49,583 nucleotides of DNA, from positions 1 to 49,583 of IMG/VR virus record IMGVR_UViG_3300044636_000973; one strand, 5' to 3'. Position 1 is the stretch's first letter, and each line of letters starts with the position of its first letter. The position numbers and the translations under genes are program-made. The DNA comes from a virus. Of the stretch, positions 8,468 through 15,118 are shown piece after piece. Below the pieces are notes generated by a model, which saw nothing but the letters and a program-made list of their open reading frames with translations, made no database searches and had not been told where the DNA came from.

Positions 8468-8578
8468 ACCACTTGGGGGAGTTCTTGCATAGCAATGTAA
8501 CGGGGGGTAGGGGGCAGGGTGGTAGAGTGTGAGGGTAGTTCAAAATGGGGTTGACCAGAGAGTGTTGGGTAGCACCCC

Positions 8579-8597
8579 GGGAACGATAATCATTCCC
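8579..8597. promoter_or_regulatory. Fur-box-like palindrome P0
   Basis: GGGAACGATAATCATTCCC, a 9-1-9 inverted repeat with one mismatched pair. Its core is nearly the same as palindromes P1 and P3 at 13255-13335. The layout and bases resemble Fur boxes (GATAATnATTATC type), but a phage-specific operator is equally possible. Confidence 0.6.
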
Positions 8598-8689
8598 GTG
8601 GGGGGAGGGTAACGATTTGTAACGGGGGGTCACAGGGCGCCGCGCCGTGTGGTAGTGGGGCGATCCATGCAAAGGTGGGCGTGATGATG

Positions 8690-8707
8690 TAGAGTGAGAG
8701 GTGAGAG
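8690..8707 (+). promoter_or_regulatory. Candidate early promoter (-10 and downstream repeat)
   Basis: TAGAGTGAGAGGTGAGAG matches 16 of 18 bases of the element at 9700-9717. TAGAGT fits a TAnnnT -10 box. No clear -35 is seen. Confidence 0.45.
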
Positions 8708-8830
8708 CAGGGTGCAAGGGGCGGTTTACGTGAGAGGGTGCAGCGCTGCCTTCCGTCACCACCACACCCCACCTAAGGTCCCGTGTCTCTCTGCTCCTCC
8801 CGCTCACAAGCTCCCCACCGCCCCCTCCTG

Positions 8831-9037
8831 ATGAAAACCCCTTCCATTCCTGCCAACCAAGAGACCTTTTCCCTGTTCATCAACGGGATTCAGGCAACAC
8901 GGCTAATGACGCTTACCCAGGCCCATATGCGCTGTCGTTATGTTCGCGCCGCCGCGGAAAACTGCGGAGTACCGGTCGCCGTTATGTGGCACGACTCAGC
9001 TACCGGCCGTGTGGTTCCGGTGCGGCAGCGCCGCTGA
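8831..9037 (+). CDS. Hypothetical small protein
   Basis: 68 residues starting MKTPSIPAN at 8831. An upstream in-frame ATG (8783) exists, but its 16 extra residues are low-complexity, so the internal ATG is preferred. The body is mixed alpha/beta without a motif I recognise; the end is basic (GRVVPVRQRR). First gene of the plus-strand cluster, preceded by a C-rich, Shine-Dalgarno-free leader. Confidence 0.5.
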   Translation: MKTPSIPANQETFSLFINGIQATRLMTLTQAHMRCRYVRAAAENCGVPVAVMWHDSATGRVVPVRQRR

Positions 9038-9072
9038 CCCGCTCCACACGCAACCACTACAACCGCTCCCCC

Positions 9073-9282
9073 ATGCGCCCCATCCTCTGCGCCTGCCTAA
9101 CCACCCTGCTATGGGCCCTAGTGGCCTTGACGCTCCCCCTGCTCGTGCTGGACTGCGCCACGCTCTCACGAGATCAGCGGATCCGACGCCTGGCTGCCTA
9201 TGGGTGGCCGCAACGGAAGATCGCGAGCCACCTAGGCGTAACACGCTACCGTGTCCGCGCCACGCTTGCAGCGGCAGCCTGA
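9073..9282 (+). CDS. Membrane-anchored helix-turn-helix protein
   Basis: 69 residues. Residues about 3-24 form a hydrophobic segment (LCACLTTLLWALVALTLPLL). Residues about 32-66 match a resolvase/transposase-type helix-turn-helix: RDQRIRRLAAYGWPQRKIA followed by SHLGVTRYRVRATL. A membrane anchor fused to a DNA-binding motif in so short a protein is unusual; it could tether DNA or act as a membrane-linked regulator. Start chosen at the ATG after CGCTCCCCC; earlier in-frame starts overlap the previous gene. Confidence 0.55.
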   Translation: MRPILCACLTTLLWALVALTLPLLVLDCATLSRDQRIRRLAAYGWPQRKIASHLGVTRYRVRATLAAAA

Positions 9283-9301
9283 CAGCGCTAGCCACTGTGC
9301 C

Positions 9302-9646
9302 TTAGCTGGTGCGCCCCAGGATTCCCGCAAGCTCCAGCATTAGGCGTGTGGATCCTATGGCGTTACTGCCTTGTTTCGTTTTAAGACTCATCTCTTGCAC
9401 CTTTAGCAAAGTCTCTAGCGCTTGCGCTGCAAGCTCTTTCCGATCGATCGCGTCAATATCTCGCACCATTGCTTGGCGTGCTGCGGCGATGCGGCTCTCT
9501 GCCGCGCGTGTCTTCAGGCCCCACGTTTCGCCGCACCTCGCACGGATCTCAAATGGCCGCAGTCCGTCAGAGAGCCACCCTCGCACCGTGTCTATCTGCT
9601 CCGCAGTCTCCAGAGCAGAGAACCGACGCCGTACAGGTTCTCCCAT
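9302..9646 (-). CDS. Probable terminase small subunit
   Basis: 114 residues. The N-terminal part is a helix-turn-helix (ALETAEQIDTVRGWLSDG then RPFEIRARCGETWGLK, about 11-47). The rest is helical (DRKELAAQALETLLKVQEM and a final LMLELAGILG), the arrangement of small terminase subunits that bind pac or cos DNA and assemble as rings. It is on the minus strand inside a plus-strand cluster and has its own late box at 23 nt, as expected for a packaging gene. Confidence 0.7.
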   Translation of the reverse strand: MGEPVRRRFSALETAEQIDTVRGWLSDGLRPFEIRARCGETWGLKTRAAESRIAAARQAMVRDIDAIDRKELAAQALETLLKVQEMSLKTKQGSNAIGSTRLMLELAGILGRTS

Positions 9647-9669
9647 CGACTCACAATGCCTCCCTTGTA

Positions 9670-9680
9670 CCTAGGTTGCC
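9670..9680 (-). promoter_or_regulatory. Late box d (small terminase)
   Basis: Minus strand GGCAACCTAGG; exactly 23 nt to the ATG at 9646. It overlaps the candidate -35 (TTGCCA, 9676-9681) of the plus-strand early promoter, so the two could compete. Confidence 0.7.
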
Positions 9681-9717
9681 ATCCGGCGGGAAGTGTGGTT
9701 AGAATGAGAGGCGAGAG
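9676..9717 (+). promoter_or_regulatory. Candidate early promoter
   Basis: -35 TTGCCA (9676-9681), 18-nt spacer, -10 TAGAAT (9700-9705), followed by GAGAGGCGAGAG. It drives the cluster starting at 9753. The -10/downstream stretch is repeated at 8690-8707. Confidence 0.55.
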
Positions 9718-9752
9718 GCAAGGCCGACCCGCGCCACTCTCCACGCTTCGCA

Positions 9753-10148
9753 ATGAGAAAGCTCCCACCCTTGACGCTACCGGCTGAGCCCGGCTGCGTT
9801 CCCATCACTGAAGCCCAGTGGACCGCCTACGTGCGCCCCACCCTGGAAGATGGCCGCGGCGATCTCCAAACAATCGGACCTTGGAGCCTTCCCGTCCGGT
9901 TCGTGGCGCCGTGCCTGACGTACGACTGGGGGCCGTTCTCTTCGATCGTAGCTGTGACCCTGTACGGGTCCCGTACCCTGTACGCGCTGCGCGAGGCTGG
10001 TTACGGACTAGAAGGCCGCGTCAGCGTGCTGGGCCGAACCACTACCGGTTTCACGTCAAGCCAGCTATTCCGGCTGCCAGATGGCCGACTACTGGATGCC
10101 GGAGTGATCCATGCCCGCAATCCGCAAGCCGAACAGGGGGCGGCATGA
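9753..10148 (+). CDS. Hypothetical early-type protein
   Basis: 131 residues, soluble, no Cys-rich motif or transmembrane helix. The middle (about 45-85) is beta-rich with aromatic residues; the end is a flexible tail (HARNPQAEQGAA). The ATG follows a leader lacking a Shine-Dalgarno (CTCTCCACGCTTCGCA). Its stop overlaps the next start as ATGA, so translation is probably coupled. Function unknown. Confidence 0.6.
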   Translation: MRKLPPLTLPAEPGCVPITEAQWTAYVRPTLEDGRGDLQTIGPWSLPVRFVAPCLTYDWGPFSSIVAVTLYGSRTLYALREAGYGLEGRVSVLGRTTTGFTSSQLFRLPDGRLLDAGVIHARNPQAEQGAA

Positions 10149-10324
10149 CTGGACCCCGCACCACCCTGGCAGCCGTTGCCGTGCTCGCATTTATGGTCGG
10201 CTGTCTGGGTTATTCCCTGGGGTGCGATGCGGCACGGATGCTGCAGCGCTCCACTGAGGCCCGCGCCACGCTGCTAGGTGGCGCCCCGACCGACCGTTCC
10301 ACCCTTCGCTATCTACTGCCATGA
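10145..10324 (+). CDS. Small membrane or exported protein
   Basis: 59 residues. Start ATG overlaps the previous stop (ATGA). A hydrophobic segment (about 8-24, LAAVAVLAFMVGCLGYSLGC) could be a signal anchor, and VGC at about 18-20 is lipobox-like. The C-terminal part is polar. Its stop again overlaps the next start (ATGA at 10321). Confidence 0.5.
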   Translation: MTGPRTTLAAVAVLAFMVGCLGYSLGCDAARMLQRSTEARATLLGGAPTDRSTLRYLLP

Positions 10325-10596
10325 CGACCACTACCGCCGCGCCACGCCTTCTTACGTGGCACTGTGAGCACACTGACACCTTTAACGGCGAGGCTAACTA
10401 CGCGTGGGCCCGAACGGCGACGGTTGAGCTTCCCACCTATGCGACAGACCGTGCCATCGTTAGGGCCGGGAAAGCGGCGCTAGGTCTTACGGGGGTTCGT
10501 TGTAGGACGAGCCACCTAGGGGGCTGTGAGGGGTTTGAGCTGCGACCCTATGGCAGCGCTACCGTAGCCTTTATCACCCTAGGAGAAAAAGGATAG
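10321..10596 (+). CDS. Conserved phage protein of unknown function
   Basis: 91 residues beginning MTTTTAAPRLLTWHCEHTDTFNGEANYAW. The CEHTDTFGGEANY-type opening is shared by short proteins of many phages in my memory; no function is assigned. Predicted small alpha/beta fold with two Cys in RCRTSHLGGC. Coupled to the previous gene by ATGA overlap. Confidence 0.65.
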   Translation: MTTTTAAPRLLTWHCEHTDTFNGEANYAWARTATVELPTYATDRAIVRAGKAALGLTGVRCRTSHLGGCEGFELRPYGSATVAFITLGEKG

Positions 10597-10654
10597 CACT
10601 TCCCACCTAACCCAATATAGCAAGCATCCCCACCACCGCAAGAGACCCCAAACT

Positions 10655-11179
10655 ATGGCCCACCGCGTCACAGCTAAGACTCTAGACAACCTGGCTAGGA
10701 TTCTCTCTCGAAACCTAGGCCGGCCGGATAGTCCGTACATCGGCAGACAAGCGCAAATTGGGAATATTCACATTAACCACGATGGATACGGATACGGGGT
10801 CCATCGTATCTGTAATGCGCACGGGGCAATAAACAGGCTATCCAGTAACCTTAGCGCGTCGGAGTGTTACGAATGGCTACAGGGTGCGCTGACGGTCTGT
10901 AACGAGGCCGGAATTGACGGACCCCTAGAAGAACGTTGGAACGGTTGCAGTCTGCGCACAAATGGCGATCATGCCGTGCTGGTTAAGTATATGGGCGCCA
11001 CCGATCACAAGCCCTCGCGGTGGCAAGCGAAACACTACGAAAGGGGAATAGCCTACGGGTCCTATACGGACGGACCCATAGCGGCAGCCATACGATGGGC
11101 CGCCAAGGCAGGTTTAACAAATACTGTTCCCCGCTATGTTATGCAACTTTCTCCTACTCTCTATGCTGTAGAGTTCTGA
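10655..11179 (+). CDS. Conserved phage protein, two-part
   Basis: 174 residues. The first ~80 resemble a widespread phage family: TAKTLDNLARILSRNLG, then HINHDGYGYGVHRI and a Leu-rich helix ending YEWLQGAL. The second half is unique and more AT-rich in codon use than the late genes. No catalytic motif is visible. The leader (CCACCACCGCAAGAGACCCC) is C/A-rich and without a Shine-Dalgarno. Confidence 0.65.
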   Translation: MAHRVTAKTLDNLARILSRNLGRPDSPYIGRQAQIGNIHINHDGYGYGVHRICNAHGAINRLSSNLSASECYEWLQGALTVCNEAGIDGPLEERWNGCSLRTNGDHAVLVKYMGATDHKPSRWQAKHYERGIAYGSYTDGPIAAAIRWAAKAGLTNTVPRYVMQLSPTLYAVEF

Positions 11180-11211
11180 GCCACCTTTAGCACACTTACC
11201 ACACACACCTA

Positions 11212-11397
11212 ATGGACCTTCAAACTATCTTAGACTCTGCCGAAACCTTTGTGCTTACCGGGACCGACTGTAAGGGCCGTCGATTCCGCAAGGTATCAAC
11301 AAACTGTTACTATCTCAGCTGCCATAACGTATGGCGCGGGAACCTATGGGCCGTTATTAACGGAAGAAGGTTTCGCGTTAAGAGCTGGCTGAATTAA
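11212..11397 (+). CDS. Hypothetical small protein
   Basis: 61 residues, compact, with three Cys and several aromatic residues (NCYYLSCHNVWRGNLWAV). The C-terminus is basic. Leader CTTACCACACACACCTA precedes the ATG. No family recognised. Confidence 0.55.
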   Translation: MDLQTILDSAETFVLTGTDCKGRRFRKVSTNCYYLSCHNVWRGNLWAVINGRRFRVKSWLN

Positions 11398-11422
11398 ACC
11401 TGCCCCACCGCAAAAACAAACC

Positions 11423-11809
11423 ATGATGCCATCCGAACATACGCTAATCGCGCTTCTATGGTCCGAGACAGACGATGAAGGCAACCCACTAGACTCTGGC
11501 GATTATCCCGTATCCAATAGCCTTAAGGCTAAGGTTACAGCAGATTGGGATAGCTTCCGCGAAAAGGCGGAAGCGCTAGGATTTGATGCGGAAGAACACA
11601 GGGCGATGATACTACATCCAGACTGTGAACGGGACGCCTGGAATGCTGCCGCCCATGATTTCATCCTTACCCGGAACCATCACGGTGCGGGCTTTTGGGA
11701 TACCGGGCGATGGTTAGAGCCGTGGGCAAGTAAGCTAACCACCCTGTCGCATAGTTTCGGTGAGCTTAGCTGCTACATCGGCGACGATGGGGCAATCTAT
11801 GGCGAGTGA
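11423..11809 (+). CDS. Conserved phage protein of unknown function
   Basis: 128 residues (a second ATG follows immediately at 11426). Two phrases mark a widespread phage family without assigned function: LWSETDDEGNPLDSGDY near the start, and AHDFILTRNHHGAGFWDTG (about 74-92). The C-terminus reads CYIGDDGAIY. The leader CGCAAAAACAAACC has no Shine-Dalgarno. The gene end overlaps the next start by 11 nt. Confidence 0.75.
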   Translation: MMPSEHTLIALLWSETDDEGNPLDSGDYPVSNSLKAKVTADWDSFREKAEALGFDAEEHRAMILHPDCERDAWNAAAHDFILTRNHHGAGFWDTGRWLEPWASKLTTLSHSFGELSCYIGDDGAIYGE

Positions 11810-12107
11810 TCTTACTGCAGAGACAGCGGCACAATTCGCCGCACGGTGCCTGGCAAACGGCGACGGTAGGCCGGAAGTCGCGGAATCGCTGCAAACGTTT
11901 TTCGGCGTAAGCCGCGCCACTGCCTACCGGATAATTGCCCGCGCCATGCTTGGCACGGGTGAGCCCCCTGCCGATATTGCCCGCACCGAAACTGGGGCGA
12001 TCGACCTTGCAGCGGAAGCAGCACGCCAGTACGCGGCGGCTGTCTCGAATGACGACAGCAAAGCGGCGCTTAGGTGGTTCAGTGTGCTCCAACGCCTAGC
12101 CTCGTGA
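11799..12107 (+). CDS. Helix-turn-helix protein
   Basis: 102 residues from the ATG at 11799, chosen because it overlaps the previous stop by only 11 nt; an in-frame ATG at 11760 lies inside that gene. Residues about 24-50 (RPEVAESLQTFFGVSRATAYRII) form a classic helix-turn-helix. The rest is Ala-rich helix. Candidate early transcriptional regulator or DNA-binding accessory protein. Confidence 0.6.
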   Translation: MASDLTAETAAQFAARCLANGDGRPEVAESLQTFFGVSRATAYRIIARAMLGTGEPPADIARTETGAIDLAAEAARQYAAAVSNDDSKAALRWFSVLQRLAS

Positions 12108-12172
12108 TACAGGCTCTCAGCCTGTCTCAGCACGGAACCCAGTCCCGACCTAGTTTTTCTCGTTTTCTCACC

Positions 12173-12532
12173 ATGCTCCCATCCGTCAAGACTCTAGAAA
12201 CCGCTTTCCCTGGCCATGGAAAAGAACTGCGCAAAGTCCTAGAGATGAAGCGCTCCGATCTTATGGCGCATCCTGCCGGTGAGGATAGGTTAAGGGGGTG
12301 CTATCACCCCCCTACGACCTACGATATACGCTTGCATGTTCTTAACGCTGTCGCGGAAACGTGCGGCGTAGAGTACATTGCCCACAAAGAAGACACTCAC
12401 ACGGAAGCCTACGGTTTCGATTATTTGAACGTCGGCGATCCATACATCCCCACAATTATACGATTCTCGGATGGCCGGTATCGCGTAGCGTGTTACGGCG
12501 ACATTGTAGAGCGCGACAGCGCTTACGTTTGA
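12173..12532 (+). CDS. Hypothetical protein
   Basis: 119 residues from MLPSVKTLETAF. Contains AETCGVEYIAH and a beta-rich end (PTIIRFSDGRYRVACYGDIV), a layout resembling small fold-type early proteins. The longer ORF upstream (to 12074) crosses the end of the previous gene and is less likely. The leader is U/C-rich (TTTTTCTCGTTTTCTCACC) with no Shine-Dalgarno. Confidence 0.6.
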   Translation: MLPSVKTLETAFPGHGKELRKVLEMKRSDLMAHPAGEDRLRGCYHPPTTYDIRLHVLNAVAETCGVEYIAHKEDTHTEAYGFDYLNVGDPYIPTIIRFSDGRYRVACYGDIVERDSAYV

Positions 12533-12567
12533 TCCACCTTTCGCCCGGCTGTCTGCCGGTTCTTCCC

Positions 12568-12774
12568 ATGAAACTAGGACCCCTACAACAACGCGCCATA
12601 GCCTTTCTTGTTCGCGCTGGCAAGCCGGTACATTTTAACTACCGGACGGCAAAGAATCGCCGTATTGTGGATTCCCTAGAGCGCCGGGGCCTGATCAGCG
12701 TTTATAGGTATCCACCTACAGCCTGTCGGGACGCTCTGGTGACTCTGCTGCCTACCGCCGCGGCAGCCGCCTAG
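12568..12774 (+). CDS. Small winged-helix-like protein
   Basis: 68 residues: LGPLQQRAIAFLVRAGKPV, then RTAKNRRIVDSLERRGLI and a beta-hairpin-like YRYPP. This is the length and spacing of a minimal winged helix. Possible regulator of the early cluster. The leader is C/T-rich; a small hairpin (CCGGC/GCCGG) lies just before the ATG. Confidence 0.5.
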   Translation: MKLGPLQQRAIAFLVRAGKPVHFNYRTAKNRRIVDSLERRGLISVYRYPPTACRDALVTLLPTAAAAA

Positions 12775-12799
12775 CCTTCCCACCCGGGCCCCTTCCCTG

Positions 12800-12834
12800 C
12801 CCCGTAGGTTCCCTGTGAGCCTGCGGGGTTTTCT
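12800..12834 (+). terminator. Intrinsic terminator
   Basis: CCCCGTAGG, 11-nt loop, CCTGCGGGG (9-bp stem with one G-U pair), then TTTTCT. Ends transcription 25 nt after the 12568-12774 gene. Confidence 0.85.
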
Positions 12835-12977
12835 GCTGCGCTTGCCAACCGGCACACCACAGAACGCGACTATTGGCAATGGCTCTCTGACCGTTCCACC
12901 GCGTCAGTGTGGACCCCCGAGACAGGCTGGCTTGATTGACAGCCCTAACCACCCTTCCAACATCCCCCACCCTTCCT

Positions 12978-13202
12978 ATGTCTGCAGATACTGCCCACCG
13001 CGTCGGCCAGGTGTGGCGCCCTGTGCGCTCCGATGCCCGCTATACAGTCAACCTAGAGTATTGCGGCTACAGTGTTCCTATGTACTGCCCTAGATTCTGT
13101 GGAAAGGCTATAGGATCCTGCCACACGTTTGAGCGTGCGGCGCATGTTTGCCAAACCCACAAGGTTGAGCGCGATAATGCTTTAGAGGATCCGACAGCCT
13201 GA
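12978..13202 (+). CDS. Hypothetical small Cys-containing protein
   Basis: 74 residues from ATG 12978 (MSADTAHRVGQVWRP). Has four Cys and several His (CGYSVPMYCPRFCGKAIGSCH), which could bind metal. The C-terminus is acidic. Leader CATCCCCCACCCTTCCT lacks a Shine-Dalgarno. Last gene of the plus-strand cluster, followed by a terminator. Confidence 0.5.
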   Translation: MSADTAHRVGQVWRPVRSDARYTVNLEYCGYSVPMYCPRFCGKAIGSCHTFERAAHVCQTHKVERDNALEDPTA

Positions 13203-13219
13203 ACCACCCTGGCTCCTAC

Positions 13220-13244
13220 GGTTCCCCGTGGGGGCCCTTTCTTT
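13220..13244 (+). terminator. Intrinsic terminator, end of plus-strand cluster
   Basis: GGTTCCC, loop, GGGGGCC with two G-T pairs, then CTTTCTTT. Lies 18 nt past the stop at 13202. Confidence 0.65.
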
Positions 13245-13254
13245 GCGCTGCGGT

Positions 13255-13335
13255 TGAGAATGATTCTCATTCCCGCGGTGCCCTAGCTTGTTGAGAACGG
13301 TTCTCAGTACCGCCAGGGAGTGAGAACGATTCTCA
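13255..13335. promoter_or_regulatory. Three 15-bp 7-1-7 palindromes P1-P3
   Basis: P1 TGAGAATGATTCTCA (13255-13269), P2 TGAGAACGGTTCTCA (13292-13306), P3 TGAGAACGATTCTCA (13321-13335). Each is a perfect or one-mismatch 7-1-7 inverted repeat; centres are 37 and 29 bp apart. They sit between a terminator and the convergent end of a minus-strand gene, so they may not be simple promoter operators. The shape resembles Fur/Zur-type boxes; a phage regulator or initiator could also bind them. Confidence 0.75.
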
Positions 13336-13395
13336 TTCGCACGCGGTCCCGCGGTGCCCGCACAGGCTGAACCATCACCGGGCCGTAGCGTCCCC

Positions 13396-13452
13396 ATGAA
13401 TGCAAAATCCCGGCATGAATGCGAAATACGGCTATGAATGCGATTTTTGCGC
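13396..13452. repeat. Three 19-bp direct repeats
   Basis: Copies start at 13396, 13415 and 13434, exactly 19 bp apart, each opening ATGAATGC followed by an A/T run and a GC end. Two further partial copies (TGAATGG, TTGAATGC) follow inside the adjacent coding region. Iteron-like spacing next to three palindromes. Confidence 0.65.
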
Positions 13453-14271
13453 TTCGCCCTGAATGGCCTTGAATGCGTCGAGGCGCTCTAGGAAGCCGGC
13501 CTCGGCGATGGTGAGGTCCGATCGACTGATGAATGTGAGATCGGGGGGTCCTACGCGGCGTGCGACAACGATTAGGGCACCGGCTGGGCGGAGGCCGGTG
13601 AGGTGCTCCAGCCCGAGGGAGTAGGCGCCGAGCTGCAGGGTGTAGTCGGCCAGCATGGCGGCGCTGCGCCGGTTGGCGGAGGTCTTGAAGTCAACCACCA
13701 GGGGGGCGCCCAGTTCGATCTCGTCGGTGGGCACCACTGAGAGGAGAGCGTCAGCGGTGCCTGCGAAGCCGGCGGGGTGGTGAATGGAGAACTCGCAGGC
13801 GTGGCACTGGGTTGTGTTGGCTGCGATCCACTCGGTGAGGCCGCGGGCGTAGCCCTTGGCGCTGAGCGACACCGGGGGGAGGTTGGGGAGGGTGCGCTCC
13901 ATTGCCCAGCGGAAGATGGGCGTGGGGAGGTGGGGGAGGCCGTGGGCGTCGATGCGCAGGACGCCGCGGCGGTTTGCGGTGGCACGAGCCACCTTGTTTG
14001 TGGTCTTGAGGAGGTACTCGGCCTGCGAATGGGCCTGGGAGCCGCGGGTGGCGGCCACGGTGCGGTCTTGGGCGGCGGCGCCGGGGCCGTAGATGCGGTC
14101 CTGGCGAGCGACCCACCCGTCGAGGTTGGTTTTGTCGGCGGTGGCTCCGAGGATGGTGGTGACGGAGTTGTAGACGTTGCCGGCGGGGTCGCGGTAGACG
14201 CGGGTGGGGCCGCTGTCGTCACGTACCAGCTTGGAGCGGCGCAGGGCGGCTAGGGCGTCGGTGCGATCCAC
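13432..14271 (-). CDS. PD-(D/E)XK nuclease (Cas4/RecB-like)
   Basis: 279 residues from the GTG at 14271, which overlaps the stop of the upstream gene. Nuclease signature in order: RGSQAHSQAE (about 76-85), E160 in HACEFS, D174 in GTADALLS, D194-x-K196 in VVDFKTS, and Y/Q in DYTLQLGAYSLGLEHL (about 209-224). Phage enzymes of this family act as 5'-3' exonucleases in recombination, replication or host DNA degradation. The 3' end overlaps the third 19-bp repeat. Confidence 0.85.
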   Translation of the reverse strand: MDRTDALAALRRSKLVRDDSGPTRVYRDPAGNVYNSVTTILGATADKTNLDGWVARQDRIYGPGAAAQDRTVAATRGSQAHSQAEYLLKTTNKVARATANRRGVLRIDAHGLPHLPTPIFRWAMERTLPNLPPVSLSAKGYARGLTEWIAANTTQCHACEFSIHHPAGFAGTADALLSVVPTDEIELGAPLVVDFKTSANRRSAAMLADYTLQLGAYSLGLEHLTGLRPAGALIVVARRVGPPDLTFISRSDLTIAEAGFLERLDAFKAIQGEAQKSHS

Positions 14272-14822
14272 TACGCGGCACCGTCGTTCTTCTTGAATGC
14301 GGCGCCGGTGGGGCCGCGGAAGCGGTCGTCCTCGCCCCACCCGTTGCGCTGGTATTCCATCAGGAAGAGGAGGTTGCAGATGCAGTGGGCAAGGTGGGAG
14401 AGGCCGGAGTCGGGGTCGGTGTCTTCGCCGCGCCACCAGGCCCAGGCGTGGCTCAGCAGGGCGCGGTAGCAGCGGCCCCATCGGGTGCCGTTGCACCAGT
14501 TGTAGGGGTCGTACTTTTCGGCGCCGTGGGCGAGGACACGAGCCACTTCCTCTAGGGGGGCGGTGGGGAGGAGGTCAAGGCGGGGGCGGGGTGGGGCTGT
14601 AGGTGTCTCGCCTAGGGGTTCCTGCGGTACGGAATCAGGTTCCACACGTGCTGAGCGGCGCATTGTGTCCCATAAATTGGCAGCCTCGCGCGATGGGAAC
14701 GGTCCGTATACAGTCGCGTTATACATGTCCTCTATGAAATTAGGAGAGTCTTGGCGCGATATTTGACAATGGTCGGTAGGCCGGTGCAGATACACGTACC
14801 ACCCGGGTTCGCGGTGTGTCAT
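14271..14822 (-). CDS. dATP/dGTP diphosphohydrolase-type protein
   Basis: 183 residues. The domain at about 80-157 matches the dATP/dGTP diphosphohydrolase N-terminal family (DUF5664/PF18909): RLDLLPTAPLEEVARVLAHG, EKYDPYNW, then HAWAWWRGEDTDPDSGLSHL and HCICNLLFLMEY. The first 75 residues are extra and unidentified. The family cleaves purine dNTPs and includes MazZ of the 2-aminoadenine phage S-2L, but no PurZ gene is present here. It clusters with dCTP deaminase and ThyX as nucleotide-pool genes. ATGA overlap upstream. Confidence 0.75.
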   Translation of the reverse strand: MTHREPGWYVYLHRPTDHCQISRQDSPNFIEDMYNATVYGPFPSREAANLWDTMRRSARVEPDSVPQEPLGETPTAPPRPRLDLLPTAPLEEVARVLAHGAEKYDPYNWCNGTRWGRCYRALLSHAWAWWRGEDTDPDSGLSHLAHCICNLLFLMEYQRNGWGEDDRFRGPTGAAFKKNDGAA

Positions 14823-15085
14823 GGGTTGTTCTCGGTGAGCCAGGCCATGGCGGCACGGGCGCGGGCGTCCTCTTTGAGGGCGGGGAGGTCGTCCTCGTCA
14901 ATGAAGAGTTCGACCATGTGGTCGCGGCCCAGGGCGGCGGATGTGGCTAGGGCGTTGGGGCGCACACCCTTGAATAGCGGAGTGCGCAGCTCTGCGCGGA
15001 ATGGACCTTCCCACTCAAGAGAGAGGAGCCAGTCGCAGACTTCCGGGTGCGGGAGGTGCGGATCGCGGGTGTACTTGCGGGGCAT
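14819..15085 (-). CDS. Hypothetical protein
   Basis: 88 residues, soluble, with WLLSLEWEGPFRAEL near the start and an acidic centre (ELFIDEDDLPALKEDARARA). The leader is CACACCACC, without a Shine-Dalgarno. Its stop overlaps the next start (ATGA). No family recognised. Confidence 0.6.
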   Translation of the reverse strand: MPRKYTRDPHLPHPEVCDWLLSLEWEGPFRAELRTPLFKGVRPNALATSAALGRDHMVELFIDEDDLPALKEDARARAAMAWLTENNP

Positions 15086-15118
15086 GGTGGTGTGGGTGTA
15101 CTCGACTACTCTAGCACA

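Larger units (their letters stand above)
8468..8830. promoter_or_regulatory. 363-bp intergenic control region, divergent
   Basis: Separates the minus-strand terminase from the plus-strand early-type cluster. No convincing gene is visible on either strand. It holds a Fur-box-like palindrome (8579-8597), a candidate plus-strand promoter (TAGAGT at 8690-8695) and a G-rich half changing to a C-rich half near 8750. The final 80 bases form the G-poor leader of the first plus-strand gene. Confidence 0.6.

Noticed and set aside
12150-12160. Late-box-like AGAAAAACTAGG on the minus strand near 12150
   Set aside because: No minus-strand gene follows; the neighbouring gene is on plus.
14271-14822. Hint of a 2-aminoadenine (Z) genome
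   Set aside because: Only one of the expected genes has a relative here; no PurZ or HD-type DatZ was found.
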